From assembly GCA_016707205.1 (NCBI GenBank), contig JADJHZ010000008.1, forward strand, positions 1-64,000: DNA of 64,000 nt, given 5' to 3'. Shown piece by piece: positions 28,129 through 37,507 of the stretch. Position numbers and translations under genes: made by a program. The DNA comes from Haliscomenobacter sp. Lineage in GTDB: Bacteria > Bacteroidota > Bacteroidia > Chitinophagales > Saprospiraceae. How positions within the stretch are numbered: position 1 is the stretch's first letter; each line of letters begins with the position of its first letter. The notes beneath the pieces are model-generated. The model was not told the DNA's origin. It saw only the letters and a list, made by a program, of their open reading frames with translations, and searched no databases.

Positions 28129-28204
28129 GGCTTTTTTATTTACAAAGGTTCCCCATCGATCATCCGAACACGCCCTTGGCGCAAGAAGAATCAATTACCG
28201 GCTT

Positions 28205-29443
28205 ATGAGTAAAGTGAAGGGCCATGGTCCTGCAATCGCCATTCCAAAATCTCTGCAGGAGAGCCAGTATCAAACCCAGACCGAAATGCTCCAGGTCCGG
28301 CAACAACCGGAAAAGTTGTATATCGGTATCCCAATAGAAAGTACGCTTCAGGAAAACCGGGTGGCTTTAGTGCCCCCTTCGGTCGCCACCCTTGCCGCCT
28401 ATGGACACCGGATCGTCGTGGAAGCTGGGGCTGGGGAGAAGGCGCATTTTTCGGATCACGATTATTCGGAAGCGGGTGCAGAAATTGCGTACAGCAAAGA
28501 AGAAGTATTTAAAGCGGATATCCTGATCAAGGTAGCGCCGCCTACGCTTGCGGAGATCGACCTGATGCACCCCAATCAGATCCTGATCTCTCCGCTGCAA
28601 CTGCCGATCATTTCAGCGGATTACATCAACAAACTCCGGCAAAAGCGCGTAATCGCCCTGGCGATGGAGTACATCAAAGACGATGCCGGAACTTTCCCCG
28701 TCGTTCGGATCATGAGCGAAATGGCCGGTCTCAGCGCCATGCTCACCGCAGCCGAGTTGTTGTCGAACACCGGAGGTGGGAAAGGGATCTTGCTGGGAGG
28801 CATTTCCGGGGTACCCAGCGCTAAAGTAGTTATTCTTGGGTCTGGGATTGTAGCGGAATACGCCACCCGGGTCGCCCTCGGTTTAGGGGCCGAAGTGCGG
28901 GTTTTCGATAACGACATTTACAAGCTGAAACGGCTGCAAAACCAGGTTGGACGCCAGCTTTTCACCTCGGTGTTCAACCCCTATTACCTGGAAGAAGAAC
29001 TCGTGCATGCAGAAGTGGCCATCGGGGCTATCCATTCCAAATCTGGCCGTACCCCGGTCATCGTCAGCGAAGAAATGGTGGCCAAAATGAAACCGGGGTC
29101 GGTCATTATCGATGTCAGTATCGACCAGGGCGGGTGTTTTGCCACCTCTGAAGTCACTTCCCTGGATAAGCCTACCTTTGAGCGCCACGGAGTCATCCAC
29201 TACTGCGTGCCCAATATCGCTTCCCGGGTTCCGCGCACCGCTTCGATTGCCGTGAGCAATATCCTTACGCCCATCTTGCTGAATGCAGAAAGCACCCGCG
29301 ACATCGAGCACCTGCTGTTTACCCATCCCGGGCTTCGGCACGGGGTTTACACTTACAAAGGGTGTTTGTGTAACGAATACCTGGGCGAGCGGTTCAGCAT
29401 TAAGTTTACAAACCTGGATCTGCTGATTACGTCCAACCTTTAA
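28205..29443 (+). CDS. ald: Alanine dehydrogenase
   Basis: 412 residues. It interconverts L-alanine with pyruvate and ammonia using NAD. The family start IGIPIESTLQENRVALVP lies at about 39-56 (quoted in part), so there is a 38-residue N-terminal extension, as in many Bacteroidota members. Also seen: MEYIKDDAGTFPVVRIMSEMAG, the Rossmann loop VVILGSGIVAEYA, the DVSIDQGGCFATS block and NIASRVPRTAS. The glycine-rich loop has Ala at the third Gly position (GSGIVA). The stop is 2 bp from the stop of the convergent DinB-superfamily gene. Confidence 0.93.
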   Translation: MSKVKGHGPAIAIPKSLQESQYQTQTEMLQVRQQPEKLYIGIPIESTLQENRVALVPPSVATLAAYGHRIVVEAGAGEKAHFSDHDYSEAGAEIAYSKEEVFKADILIKVAPPTLAEIDLMHPNQILISPLQLPIISADYINKLRQKRVIALAMEYIKDDAGTFPVVRIMSEMAGLSAMLTAAELLSNTGGGKGILLGGISGVPSAKVVILGSGIVAEYATRVALGLGAEVRVFDNDIYKLKRLQNQVGRQLFTSVFNPYYLEEELVHAEVAIGAIHSKSGRTPVIVSEEMVAKMKPGSVIIDVSIDQGGCFATSEVTSLDKPTFERHGVIHYCVPNIASRVPRTASIAVSNILTPILLNAESTRDIEHLLFTHPGLRHGVYTYKGCLCNEYLGERFSIKFTNLDLLITSNL

Positions 29444-29445
29444 CC

Positions 29446-29988
29446 TCAGACCTGTTTGGATTCCAGGTTTCTACGGGTAATTTGACGGTGGTGTTCGACG
29501 TGGTAAAGGGTAAAATACAGCATTTCCCTAATCGTGAGTTTTCCAAGCAGCGGATGAGGGAGAACATACTCGTCGAGTTCCTTTTCACTGAATCGTCCCA
29601 GGCCTTTGCATAGACTGGCAATCGTTCGGCTCAGGCGCAATGCCAGCCGGTCTTTAAGAGAAAAACCCACCGGCTTGGGGATAAACACTCCGGTAGCCAC
29701 TCCACCTGCTTTCAACTTGAACAAGTACTTTTCCACCACTGCATCATAACCTCGGGATGGGCGGTTGGCTTTTCCAAAAACGAGCTTTAAAATCGCTTTA
29801 GGCAAGTGAAAAGCCAGGCGCAAGGGGCGGGTGGAACGCAGGATATGATCCAATTGCTGGCCCGCCGTCCATTTGCCTTCTGGAGCGTACATAAAAGCAG
29901 GTCGGTCCAATTGGGTGATCTCAGAGGCAAACGTCCGGTGCTGCTGGATCAAGGACTGGATGATCGAAATTTTATCCATGGCTTTCAT
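29446..29988 (-). CDS. DinB-superfamily metal-binding protein
   Basis: 180 residues, all alpha. Three His-containing motifs appear at the positions expected for the DinB/YfiT four-helix-bundle fold: QLDHILRS near 45-52, and HVEHHRQI near 163-170. These proteins are often metal-dependent and include thiol S-transferases; the role here is unknown. It should not be confused with DinB polymerase IV, encoded at 59.8 kb. ATG at 29988 or 29979 could both start it. Confidence 0.72.
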   Translation of the reverse strand: MKAMDKISIIQSLIQQHRTFASEITQLDRPAFMYAPEGKWTAGQQLDHILRSTRPLRLAFHLPKAILKLVFGKANRPSRGYDAVVEKYLFKLKAGGVATGVFIPKPVGFSLKDRLALRLSRTIASLCKGLGRFSEKELDEYVLPHPLLGKLTIREMLYFTLYHVEHHRQITRRNLESKQV

Positions 29989-30211
29989 TTTAGGTGATTT
30001 AATCCGCCATTAAGATATCCCTTTTTCTTTTCAAGGCGATTCAAAGTGCAGGCATCTTGTTTATTTCTAAAAAATCGGGTACTTTTAGCCCCTGCTAGGC
30101 TATTCAACTACGGCTATCTTCATCCACATTTCTTGAACCTGAGGTATCGTTTGTGCGGCGCTCCAATCCGGAGGCCGTTCTTTCTTTTTTAATCCTAATA
30201 AGCCACAAAAG

Positions 30212-32173
30212 ATGAAGAAAACTGCTGTCCCGGCCGCTATCATGGCCGGTATCTCCATTCGTTTGCCTTTCGGGACCCTTCGGGGCGTACAGGTGTTCAT
30301 TGCCATTTTTCTTGGCAGTATGATGAGTTTGCCCTTAGCCGCACAGCGGAATCTGGCGTTGTACAACCTCCAGGGCACTCCTCAATCCTATCAACTCAAC
30401 CCCGGACGGATGCCTTTATCCAACGGCTTTTTGGCCTTGCCCGCGGTGGGCAACATCAATTTGAATTACAGCAACAACGGGTTTGATTTTGCTTCCCTGA
30501 AGCCGCTTTTCGAAGAAGAAACAATGGAAGGAGAAGAAAATGGCATCGATTTCGAGGATTTCCTGTCCGCGCTAAGTGCAGATAACCGGATGGTAGTCGA
30601 TGTGCAGGCCCACTGGTTTGACTTCGGGATCCGCGTAAAGCAAAACTTTTTTGGAATCTCGGTATCCGAACAAGCATTCGCGCAGGTCGATTTCCCGAAA
30701 ACCTTGTTCGACCTGTTTAACGACATCGATCTGGGAAGCCCGGTCAGCCAGAGTTACGATTTGAGCGGGCTCAACATGAATGCCAGCCACTACCGGACCT
30801 ACGCATTTAGCTTTACCCGGCAGATCAACCCCAAGCTCTCCGCCGGCGTCCGGTTTAAGCTGCTCACCGGGTTTTTGAACGCGGCCACCGAAAACACGGG
30901 CCTCGCTTTTATCAACAATACCCAAAATGCATATCTCGGCATCCAGAATAGCTTTTCTTTCCTTAGCTCAGGCTATTCCACCCTGGAGAACAGCAGCAGC
31001 GACTACCTGAAAGGAAGAGGCAACAGCGGCTTCGCTTTTGACGCCGGCGTACAGTACCAGTTGCTCGACAATCTGGACGTGTTCGCCAGTGTGGTCAATG
31101 TAGGAAGTATCAACTGGAAAAACGACCTCACCTTCGAATCTATCGTGGGCGCCAACTATACGTTCCCTACCGACGACTTTGACGCCTTCCAGGCGGAAGT
31201 GGAAAATCTCCTGGATTCCCTGACGACTCCGGAAACGATTGGTCTTGCAGCTTACCGAACCAAACTCCCCGCCAACGGCTATCTCGGCGCCAATTATTAT
31301 TTCGCTCCGCAAACCTCCGTTGGCGTGCTTTTTAATCCAAGGATCTACAACGGAGCGATGGATCTGGCGTTCTCCCTGGGGGTTCAGACCCGGGTCAAGC
31401 GCCTCCTCCAACTCGGGGTGAATTATTCCATCTACAACCGGAATGCGTTTAACCTGGGCGCTGGACTGGGACTCAACCTGGGACCGCTCCAGATTTTCCT
31501 TGCTTCCGACAATATCCTTTCCGCCGTGAGTTTCCAAAACGCCAAAAACGCCCATGCCAACCTCGGCCTGAGTCTGGCGTTTGGACGGCGGACCCGGGAG
31601 GAACAACTGGCGCTGTGGAACGGAGAGGACTCCGGCGAGGAGATGGAAGAAGACGACGAACTGGCTGCCCTATGGAAAGACCTGGAAGAAAGCGCCGAAA
31701 CCAGCCCCAAGGCCACCCGGCAGGAAGAGGAATCCAGTGAAAGACCTCCCAAATCTGCGAAACAACCCAGGGAAAAAACGGCGCCTCCTGCAAAAACGGC
31801 TCCACAGAAAGAGGCCGTTGAGCCTGCTGCCGCGCCGGCTCAGCCAACGCCGCGCCCCAGTGCAGCAGCCCCTGCCACCGGCCTCAAGCGGTATTTCACC
31901 CTCCTGGGCACGGCCCAGTCTGCCGGCTCAGGAGCGCAATTAACCAGTATTCAGGTCGACGCGTTCGTGCAACTACCCGGAGGAGCGGAGCAACTGGCTT
32001 CTACTGCGTCTTTTTTCAGCGGAAGCATCCAGGTGCTGCTGGAGCGCGAAAAAACCTACCGGATCGTCGTGCGCAAGCCCCAATACGCACTCCAGGAACT
32101 CACGATCACCCCTTCCGAAATGGAGGGAAAAAATTCAATGGAACGGGTGTTTGTTTTGTCTTCGGGGAACTAG
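30212..32173 (+). CDS. DUF5723-family outer-membrane barrel protein with C-terminal domain
   Basis: 653 residues. A signal sequence ends near LPLAAQ at about 45. Residues 46-460 are a beta-barrel region matching DUF5723 (NLALYNLQGTPQSYQLNPGRMP and repeated aromatic beta strands; quoted in part as LQGTPQSYQLNPG). An acidic then Pro/Ala/Lys/Glu-rich low-complexity linker covers about 465-550. A small beta domain of about 95 residues follows (YFTLLGTAQSAGSGAQL, YRIVVRKPQY), resembling carboxypeptidase-regulatory-like folds. The linker and extra domain are more than most DUF5723 proteins carry. Function unknown. The stop codon abuts the MITE-like element. Confidence 0.8.
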   Translation: MKKTAVPAAIMAGISIRLPFGTLRGVQVFIAIFLGSMMSLPLAAQRNLALYNLQGTPQSYQLNPGRMPLSNGFLALPAVGNINLNYSNNGFDFASLKPLFEEETMEGEENGIDFEDFLSALSADNRMVVDVQAHWFDFGIRVKQNFFGISVSEQAFAQVDFPKTLFDLFNDIDLGSPVSQSYDLSGLNMNASHYRTYAFSFTRQINPKLSAGVRFKLLTGFLNAATENTGLAFINNTQNAYLGIQNSFSFLSSGYSTLENSSSDYLKGRGNSGFAFDAGVQYQLLDNLDVFASVVNVGSINWKNDLTFESIVGANYTFPTDDFDAFQAEVENLLDSLTTPETIGLAAYRTKLPANGYLGANYYFAPQTSVGVLFNPRIYNGAMDLAFSLGVQTRVKRLLQLGVNYSIYNRNAFNLGAGLGLNLGPLQIFLASDNILSAVSFQNAKNAHANLGLSLAFGRRTREEQLALWNGEDSGEEMEEDDELAALWKDLEESAETSPKATRQEEESSERPPKSAKQPREKTAPPAKTAPQKEAVEPAAAPAQPTPRPSAAAPATGLKRYFTLLGTAQSAGSGAQLTSIQVDAFVQLPGGAEQLASTASFFSGSIQVLLEREKTYRIVVRKPQYALQELTITPSEMEGKNSMERVFVLSSGN

Positions 32174-32330
32174 GAGCCTGTCTTAAAAGACCACTCTTTG
32201 CCTCCGGCATGAAATTTTAGGTTCTTTTTTCAATTTCAATAAAAAATTGCGTTGCAATTTTTATTGAAATTGAAAAAAGAACCTATTTTTTTGCTGCCTT
32301 GGGCAAGAACCGGCTTTTAAGACAGCCCCG
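32174..32330. mobile_element. MITE-like element with nested inverted repeats
   Basis: Outer ends CTGTCTTAAAAG (32179-32190) and CTTTTAAGACAG (32314-32325) are perfect 12-bp inverted repeats. Inside, arms of 32-33 bp beginning TAGGTTCTTTTTTCAATTTC pair almost perfectly (one A bulge) around a GTT loop near 32254. A T7 tract follows the inner hairpin. There is no coding capacity. It lies between convergent genes: directly after the DUF5723 stop, and its right end supplies the last codons and stop of glyQS. A solo related end occurs at 11494-11521. The ends resemble those of DDE transposons (inference). Confidence 0.75.
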
Positions 32331-33879
32331 ACAAGATCGACTTGATATCGACTTTCTGGCGAACGACCTCCTCAATTTTGGAGATGGGTACCCGTTCCTG
32401 AAGGAGCGTATCGCGTTCGCGGATCGTCACGGTGTGGTTTTCCAGCGTTTCAAAGTCGATAGTGACGCAGTATGGGGTACCGATGGCATCCTGGCGGCGG
32501 TAGCGGCGTCCAATGGCGTCTTTTTCGTCGTACTGGCACTGGAAAGAGAGCTTCAGGGAGTCGAATACATCGCGGGCGGCGTTGGTCAGTTCCTCTTTGT
32601 TCTTCAAAAGGGGAAGAACGGCGACTTTCACTGGCGCCAAAGCGGGGTGAAGCTTCAGGACGGTACGGGTCGAATCGTTGCCTTCTGCATCCGGAACGGA
32701 TTCTTCGCACAGGGATTGGCTAAGCATAGCCAGGAAGGTGCGGTCGGCGCCGACCGAAGTTTCCACCACGTAGGGCACGTAGCTTTCGTTGAGTTCCGGG
32801 TCGAAATATTGCAGTTTTTTTCCGGAAAGCGCCTGATGGCTGCTCAGATCGAAATCGGTGCGGGAATGGATCCCTTCCATTTCTTTAAAGCCGAACGGAA
32901 ATTCGTACTGGATATCCACCGCTGCATTGGCATAGTGGGCGAGGTTGTCGTGGTCCTTGAAGCGAAGTTTTTCCTGGGGCGTGCCCATGGCCAGATGCCA
33001 GCGCATCCGGGCATTTTTCCAGTATTCGTACCATTTCATTTCTTCTCCGGGCCGGACGAAGAATTGCATTTCCATTTGTTCGAACTCCCGCATCCGGAAG
33101 ATGAATTGCCGGGCAACGATCTCATTGCGGAAGGCTTTGCCAATCTGCGCGATGCCAAAGGGGATCTTCTGGCGGGTAGATTTCTGCACGTTGAGGAAGT
33201 TGACAAAAATCCCTTGCGCCGTTTCGGGGCGAAGGTAGAGTTTGCCCTCTTCCCCGGCAATATTACCTAACTGCGTGGAAAACATGAGGTTGAACTGCCG
33301 CACGTCGGTCCAGTTGCGGGAGCCGCTTTCCGGATCGGTAATCTCGAGCTCTTCGATCAGGTTTTTGAGGGCGGCCATATCGCTGGCCGACATGTACGTA
33401 GCTAACCGATGGGCAATGGACTCCGCTTTCTGGCGGTATTCTACGATCCGGGGGTTGGTATTGCGAAAAAGTTCCTCGTCGAAGCTATCTCCAAACCGCT
33501 TGGCGGCTTTTTCCACTTCTTTGCTGATCTTCTCGTCCAGCTTGTCGATGTATTCTTCGACCAACTGGTCGGCGCGGTACCGCTTATTGCTGTCCTTATT
33601 GTCGATGAGCGGATCGTTGAACGCGTCGACGTGGCCGGATGCCTTCCAGGTTTTCGGGTGCATGAAGATCGCTGCATCAAGCCCCACAATGTTTTCGTGC
33701 ATCTGGACCATAGCCGCCCACCAGCAGTCTTTGATGTTGTTTTTGAGCTCCACACCATAGGGGCCGTAATCGTAAACGGCGCTCAGGCCGTCGTAGATCT
33801 CGCTCGACTGGAAGATAAATCCGTATTCTTTGGAATGGGCAATCAGCTTTTTGAATTGATCTGCGGGTGGTTGTGCCAT
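32317..33879 (-). CDS. glyQS: Glycyl-tRNA synthetase (single chain)
   Basis: 520 residues, the class II alpha2-type enzyme. Seen: the family start QFKKLIAHSKEYGFIFQSSEIYDG (quoted in part: SKEYGFIFQSSEIYDG), AIFMHPKTWKASGH, RPETAQGIFVNF, motif 2 AFRNEIVARQFIFRMREFEQ, motif 3 GADRTFLAML, and an anticodon-binding C-terminus. It charges tRNA-Gly. The frame continues 93 codons upstream, but MAQPPADQ at 33879 is the family start. The last residues (GLS) and the TAA stop lie within the terminal repeat of the MITE-like element, so the native C-terminus has probably been altered by a residue or more. Confidence 0.95.
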   Translation of the reverse strand: MAQPPADQFKKLIAHSKEYGFIFQSSEIYDGLSAVYDYGPYGVELKNNIKDCWWAAMVQMHENIVGLDAAIFMHPKTWKASGHVDAFNDPLIDNKDSNKRYRADQLVEEYIDKLDEKISKEVEKAAKRFGDSFDEELFRNTNPRIVEYRQKAESIAHRLATYMSASDMAALKNLIEELEITDPESGSRNWTDVRQFNLMFSTQLGNIAGEEGKLYLRPETAQGIFVNFLNVQKSTRQKIPFGIAQIGKAFRNEIVARQFIFRMREFEQMEMQFFVRPGEEMKWYEYWKNARMRWHLAMGTPQEKLRFKDHDNLAHYANAAVDIQYEFPFGFKEMEGIHSRTDFDLSSHQALSGKKLQYFDPELNESYVPYVVETSVGADRTFLAMLSQSLCEESVPDAEGNDSTRTVLKLHPALAPVKVAVLPLLKNKEELTNAARDVFDSLKLSFQCQYDEKDAIGRRYRRQDAIGTPYCVTIDFETLENHTVTIRERDTLLQERVPISKIEEVVRQKVDIKSILSGLS

Positions 33880-34036
33880 AAGTTTGGGTTTTGGGCAAAA
33901 ATGCCGGATACAGCCGGATAGACTCCGGTGTGCAAAATTCGCAAAAAAACCAACGCCAGGCAGAACAAAGCCGTTATTTTTTGGGGAGGCGTAGGGGCAG
34001 AAGGCGAAGAAAAGCATCTTTTTCAAAAATGCATTC

Positions 34037-34721
34037 ATGAAAAAGGTCATCTTAGTCGCTGCGCTCCTGGGTTTTTTCCTGCATCCTTTGTGGAGCCAGA
34101 AAGAATTCCCGGTGGAAACATTCGACGCCCTTCTGGTTTCCGGCAATATCCAGGTCATACTCGAACCCGGGGAAAAAGAAAAAGTAGTGCTCTACATCGA
34201 CGGAATTCCCCACGACGAGATCACCGTTAAGGTAAGCCAGGGAACGCTTCGGCTGATTTCACTGAACAGCTTTTTGTACAAAAACGAGGTCATCAAAGCC
34301 TACGTCACTTATAATAAGCTGCGCGAGATCCGGGCCAATGCCGGCTGCTCCGTGAGTTGCGACACCGAACTTCAGGGCGATCAGTTGGAAGCCCGGGCTG
34401 GAAGCGGCGCCCAACTTCGGCTTAAAGTGAAAGCCAACGCCCTGGAAGCCAGCGCCATGGAGGGCGCTCAGCTCCATCTCGAAGGCGCCTCGGAAAGCTC
34501 TCAACTGCACCGCAGCCACCGGAGGCCAGTTTTTCGGGGCGGGACTAACCTCCAAACGCGTCTATGTCCGGGCGAACACGGGTGGCCGGGCCGAAGTCCA
34601 CGCCACCGAGCACCTGGAAGTTTCCGCCAACACTGGCGGCGAGATCATTTATCATGGCGATCCCCAAACCAAATACGTCAAGAGCATCCTCGGAGGGGAA
34701 ATCCGGCAAGGCAGGCTTTAG
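34037..34721 (+). CDS. Head-GIN (DUF2807) domain secreted protein; one frameshift
   Basis: Signal peptide MKKVILVAALLGFFLHPLWSQ, then the DUF2807 beta-helix-like domain beginning VETFDALLVSGNIQVIL. The frame breaks near 34515, where one extra base changes an Ala-Ala-Thr-Gly-Gly run. Removing it continues FFGAGLTSKRVYVRANTGG and ends SILGGEIRQGRL with the TAG at 34719-34721, giving about 227 residues, normal for the family. Function unknown; such proteins are exported, often with adhesin-like repeats. It is divergent from glyQS. Its last codons lie at the first arm of a heptad hairpin. Confidence 0.78.
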
Positions 34722-34796
34722 ACTTTAGACGTTAGACATTAGAAAGGGCAGGCATTGCGCCGTCTAAGGTCTAAAGTCTAACGTCTAAGGTCTAAA
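34717..34796. repeat. Inverted heptad arrays at convergent gene ends (hairpin)
   Basis: Arm 1 (34717-34744) is four units of NTTAGAC type. After an 18-bp loop, arm 2 (34762-34796) is exactly five GTCTAAN units. The inner arm pairs over about 20 bp with one mismatch. It overlaps the stop of the head-GIN gene and ends 36 bp from the lon stop, so it may terminate both transcripts. Confidence 0.9.
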
Positions 34797-34831
34797 TGTC
34801 CGCGGTAAAGGTCTTTTTGGATTACTTCCGT

Positions 34832-37208
34832 TCACCTACAGTCCACGTAGTGGAAACGGAGGTTACCGAGGTAATCGGGGTTGATTTCTTCTACGTGTTT
34901 CCGGTTGAACTTGCTGAGGATAATCTCCTTCATGCCTGCGCGTTTGGCGGCGAGGATTTTTTCCTTGATCCCGCCCACGGGAAGCACTTTGCCCCGTAGG
35001 GTGATCTCGCCCGTCATGGCGATATAGGGTTTTACCGGTTTGCCAGTGAGCAGGGAAGTGAGCGCGGTGAGCATAGTCACGCCGGCGGAGGGACCGTCCT
35101 TCGGGATAGCACCTTCGGGGATATGGATATGAATATCGCTTTTCTCCACCTTTTCCTGATCGATACCCAAATCCTCGCAATGGGCTTTGATATAGCTCAT
35201 GGCTGTTGACGCGGATTCCTTCATCACTTCGCCGAGGTTGCCGGTCAGGGTCATGCGGCCCGATCCTTTGCTGAGGCTGGATTCGACAAAAAGGATCTCC
35301 CCGCCCACGTTGGTCCAGGCCAATCCGACCGCCACGCCGGGCGCTTGGGCCTCCTGATAGATCTCAAACGGGAACACTGCCGGGCCGAGGATTTTTTCCA
35401 GATCGCCGGGTTGCAGACTGGGATCGAAAGGTTCCTCCATGGCCACGTCCCGGGCAATGCGGCGCATGACCGCCCCAATTTGGCGGCTGAGGGCGCGCAC
35501 CCCCGATTCCCGGGTATAGTCCTGGATCAGCTTTTTGAGTACTTTGACGCTGAATTTGGCGTGTTCGGGTTTCAGTCCGTGTTCTTCCAACTGCTCGCTT
35601 ACCAGATGGCGCTTGGCGATCTCGATTTTTTCCTCCAAAGAATATCCGCTGATCTCGATGATCTCCATCCGGTCGAGCAATGCGGGCTGAATGGTAGATA
35701 GGGAGTTCGCCGTGGCGATGAAGAGCACTTTGGACAAATCGTATTCCAGCTCGAGGTAGTTATCGTAAAATGTGGTATTCTGCTCGGGGTCCAGCACTTC
35801 GAGCAGGGCGGAAGAGGGATCTCCCCTAAAGTCGCGGCCTACTTTGTCTATTTCGTCGAGTACGAAGACCGGGTTGCCTGAGCCGCCGCGTTTGAGGGAT
35901 TGAAGGATTCGCCCGGGAAGCGCGCCAATATACGTTTTGCGATGCCCGCGGATCTCGCTTTCATCGTGAAGCCCGCCCAGCGACATGCGCACGAATTTCC
36001 GTCCGAGCGCCCGGGCGATCGAACGCCCCAGCGAGGTTTTTCCGACCCCGGGAGGGCCTACCAGACAGAGGATGGGAGCTTTCATGTCCCCTTTCAAATG
36101 CAGCACCGCCAAATGCTCCAGGATGCGGTCTTTTACCTTTTTCCAGGCCGAAGTGGTCCTGATCGAGGACGCGGCGCACTTTTTTGAGATTGAACTTATC
36201 CTGCGTGTACTCTTTCCATGGGAGATCGAGCATAAGTTCGAGGTAACTCATTTGAATGGAGTACTCGGCAACCTGGGGATTCATCCGGCGGAGGCGCCCA
36301 AGCTCCCGCTGGAAATGATCCCGGGCGTTGTCGGGCCACTTTTTCTTCGCAGCGCGGGTTGTCAGCGATTCAGCCTCCTCTTCCTGAGGATTATGGCCGA
36401 GTTCTTCCTGGATGGTTTTCAATTGCTGGTTCAGGAAGTAATCCCGCTGCTGTTTTTCGAGGTCGCCCCTGACCTTCATTTCAATCTGGTCCTTGAGTTC
36501 CAGCAGCTGAAGCTGGGTATTCATCTCCCGGAGGATGAAATGGGCTTTTTCCCTCATGTCATCGATCTCCAGAACATATTGTTTCATCTCAATTTTGACC
36601 GCCAGATTGGAGGCGATGAAATTGAGCAGGAAATTCGGTTCGTTGATGCTGCGCAACATGGCAATCGCCTCCGACGGGATGTTGGGCGATAGTTCCACGA
36701 TCTTTTTCGCGAGGTCGAGAATAGTGGAGATCAAGGCTTCGAATTCCAATGGGTCCTTGGGAGCGGTATGCTCCAGGATATGCACCTTGCCCTGCATATA
36801 GGGGATGTCCTGTACCAGATCGCCCAGCCGAAACCGGCTTTGCCCCCGCAAAATAGCGGTAGTGGTCCCATCCGGCATGCGCAGCAACTTCAATACTTTA
36901 GCGACGCACCCCACAGCGTACAGGTCCTCGGAGCCGGGGTTTTCCACTTCCAGATCGCGTTGAGACAGGACCCCGATCAGGCGGGTGGTTTCGTATGCTT
37001 TTTGGATCGCCCGGATAGACTTATCCCGGCCTACCGTAATGGGAATGACGATCCCAGGAAACAGCACCGTATTCTTTAACGCCAGGATAGGCAGCACGTC
37101 GGGGTAGGGCTTCTGAAGCTGAAAATCCTCCTCCCCGTCCATAGAGAGCATCGGCAAAAAATCCCCTTCCTCCTCAAATTCCCGGCTGGAAAAATATTCT
37201 TCAAACAT
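34832..37208 (-). CDS. lon: ATP-dependent protease Lon; one frameshift
   Basis: Reassembled, about 791 residues. Residues about 35-240 are the substrate-binding LAN domain (LPILALKNTVLFPGIVIPI), then coiled coil and AAA+ with Walker A GPPGVGKTS near 385. The C-terminal protease has the catalytic Ser in KDGPSAGVT and Lys in GGIKEKILAAKRAG. Lon degrades misfolded and regulatory proteins in the cytoplasm. The frame breaks in the T5 run at 36138-36142; removing one base joins HFGLEK to VKDRILEHLAVL, exactly the conserved Lon sequence. Both halves are highly conserved, so the gene is very likely intact and the break a sequencing error. Confidence 0.92.
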
Positions 37209-37450
37209 ATGCTATTGATCAGTTTGCAATGACCAGGCGGATGCTGGTAACAAAGGTTCCTCTAAAAAAGCACCCCCTGAAATACGAAACGAAAAACCCT
37301 CTGACAGGGTGTCATTCATTCCTCATAACGCTCTTCCATTAAATAAGGCAAGTTCCGTGCCACGAAAGAACACCTGACAAAAAAGCGGCTTTCGAAAGGA
37401 AAATCAACATCCAGAGGGACAAAAAGGCAGGAGGCGAGGGAGAGGAGAAG

Positions 37451-37507
37451 ATGTAAAGGATGTAGAGGATGCGGAGGACCCTTACATCCTCTACCTCCTT
37501 TACATTC
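37451..37507. repeat. Inverted nonad arrays at the parE end (hairpin)
   Basis: Arm 1 (37451-37477) is three 9-bp units of ATGTAGAGG type. Arm 2 (37481-37507) is three units of TTTACATCC type. The arms pair over 21 bp with one mismatch (37451-37471 with 37485-37505). Arm 2 contains the parE stop codon, so coding sequence and array overlap. Confidence 0.9.

Noticed and set aside
30100..30378. A 92-codon minus-strand frame overlapping the DUF5723 start
   Set aside because: It overlaps the signal peptide region of a well supported gene and has no recognisable features.
34832..36112. A separate short Lon-like protease gene
   Set aside because: It is the second half of lon; one homopolymer base accounts for the split and no intergenic sequence lies between the halves.
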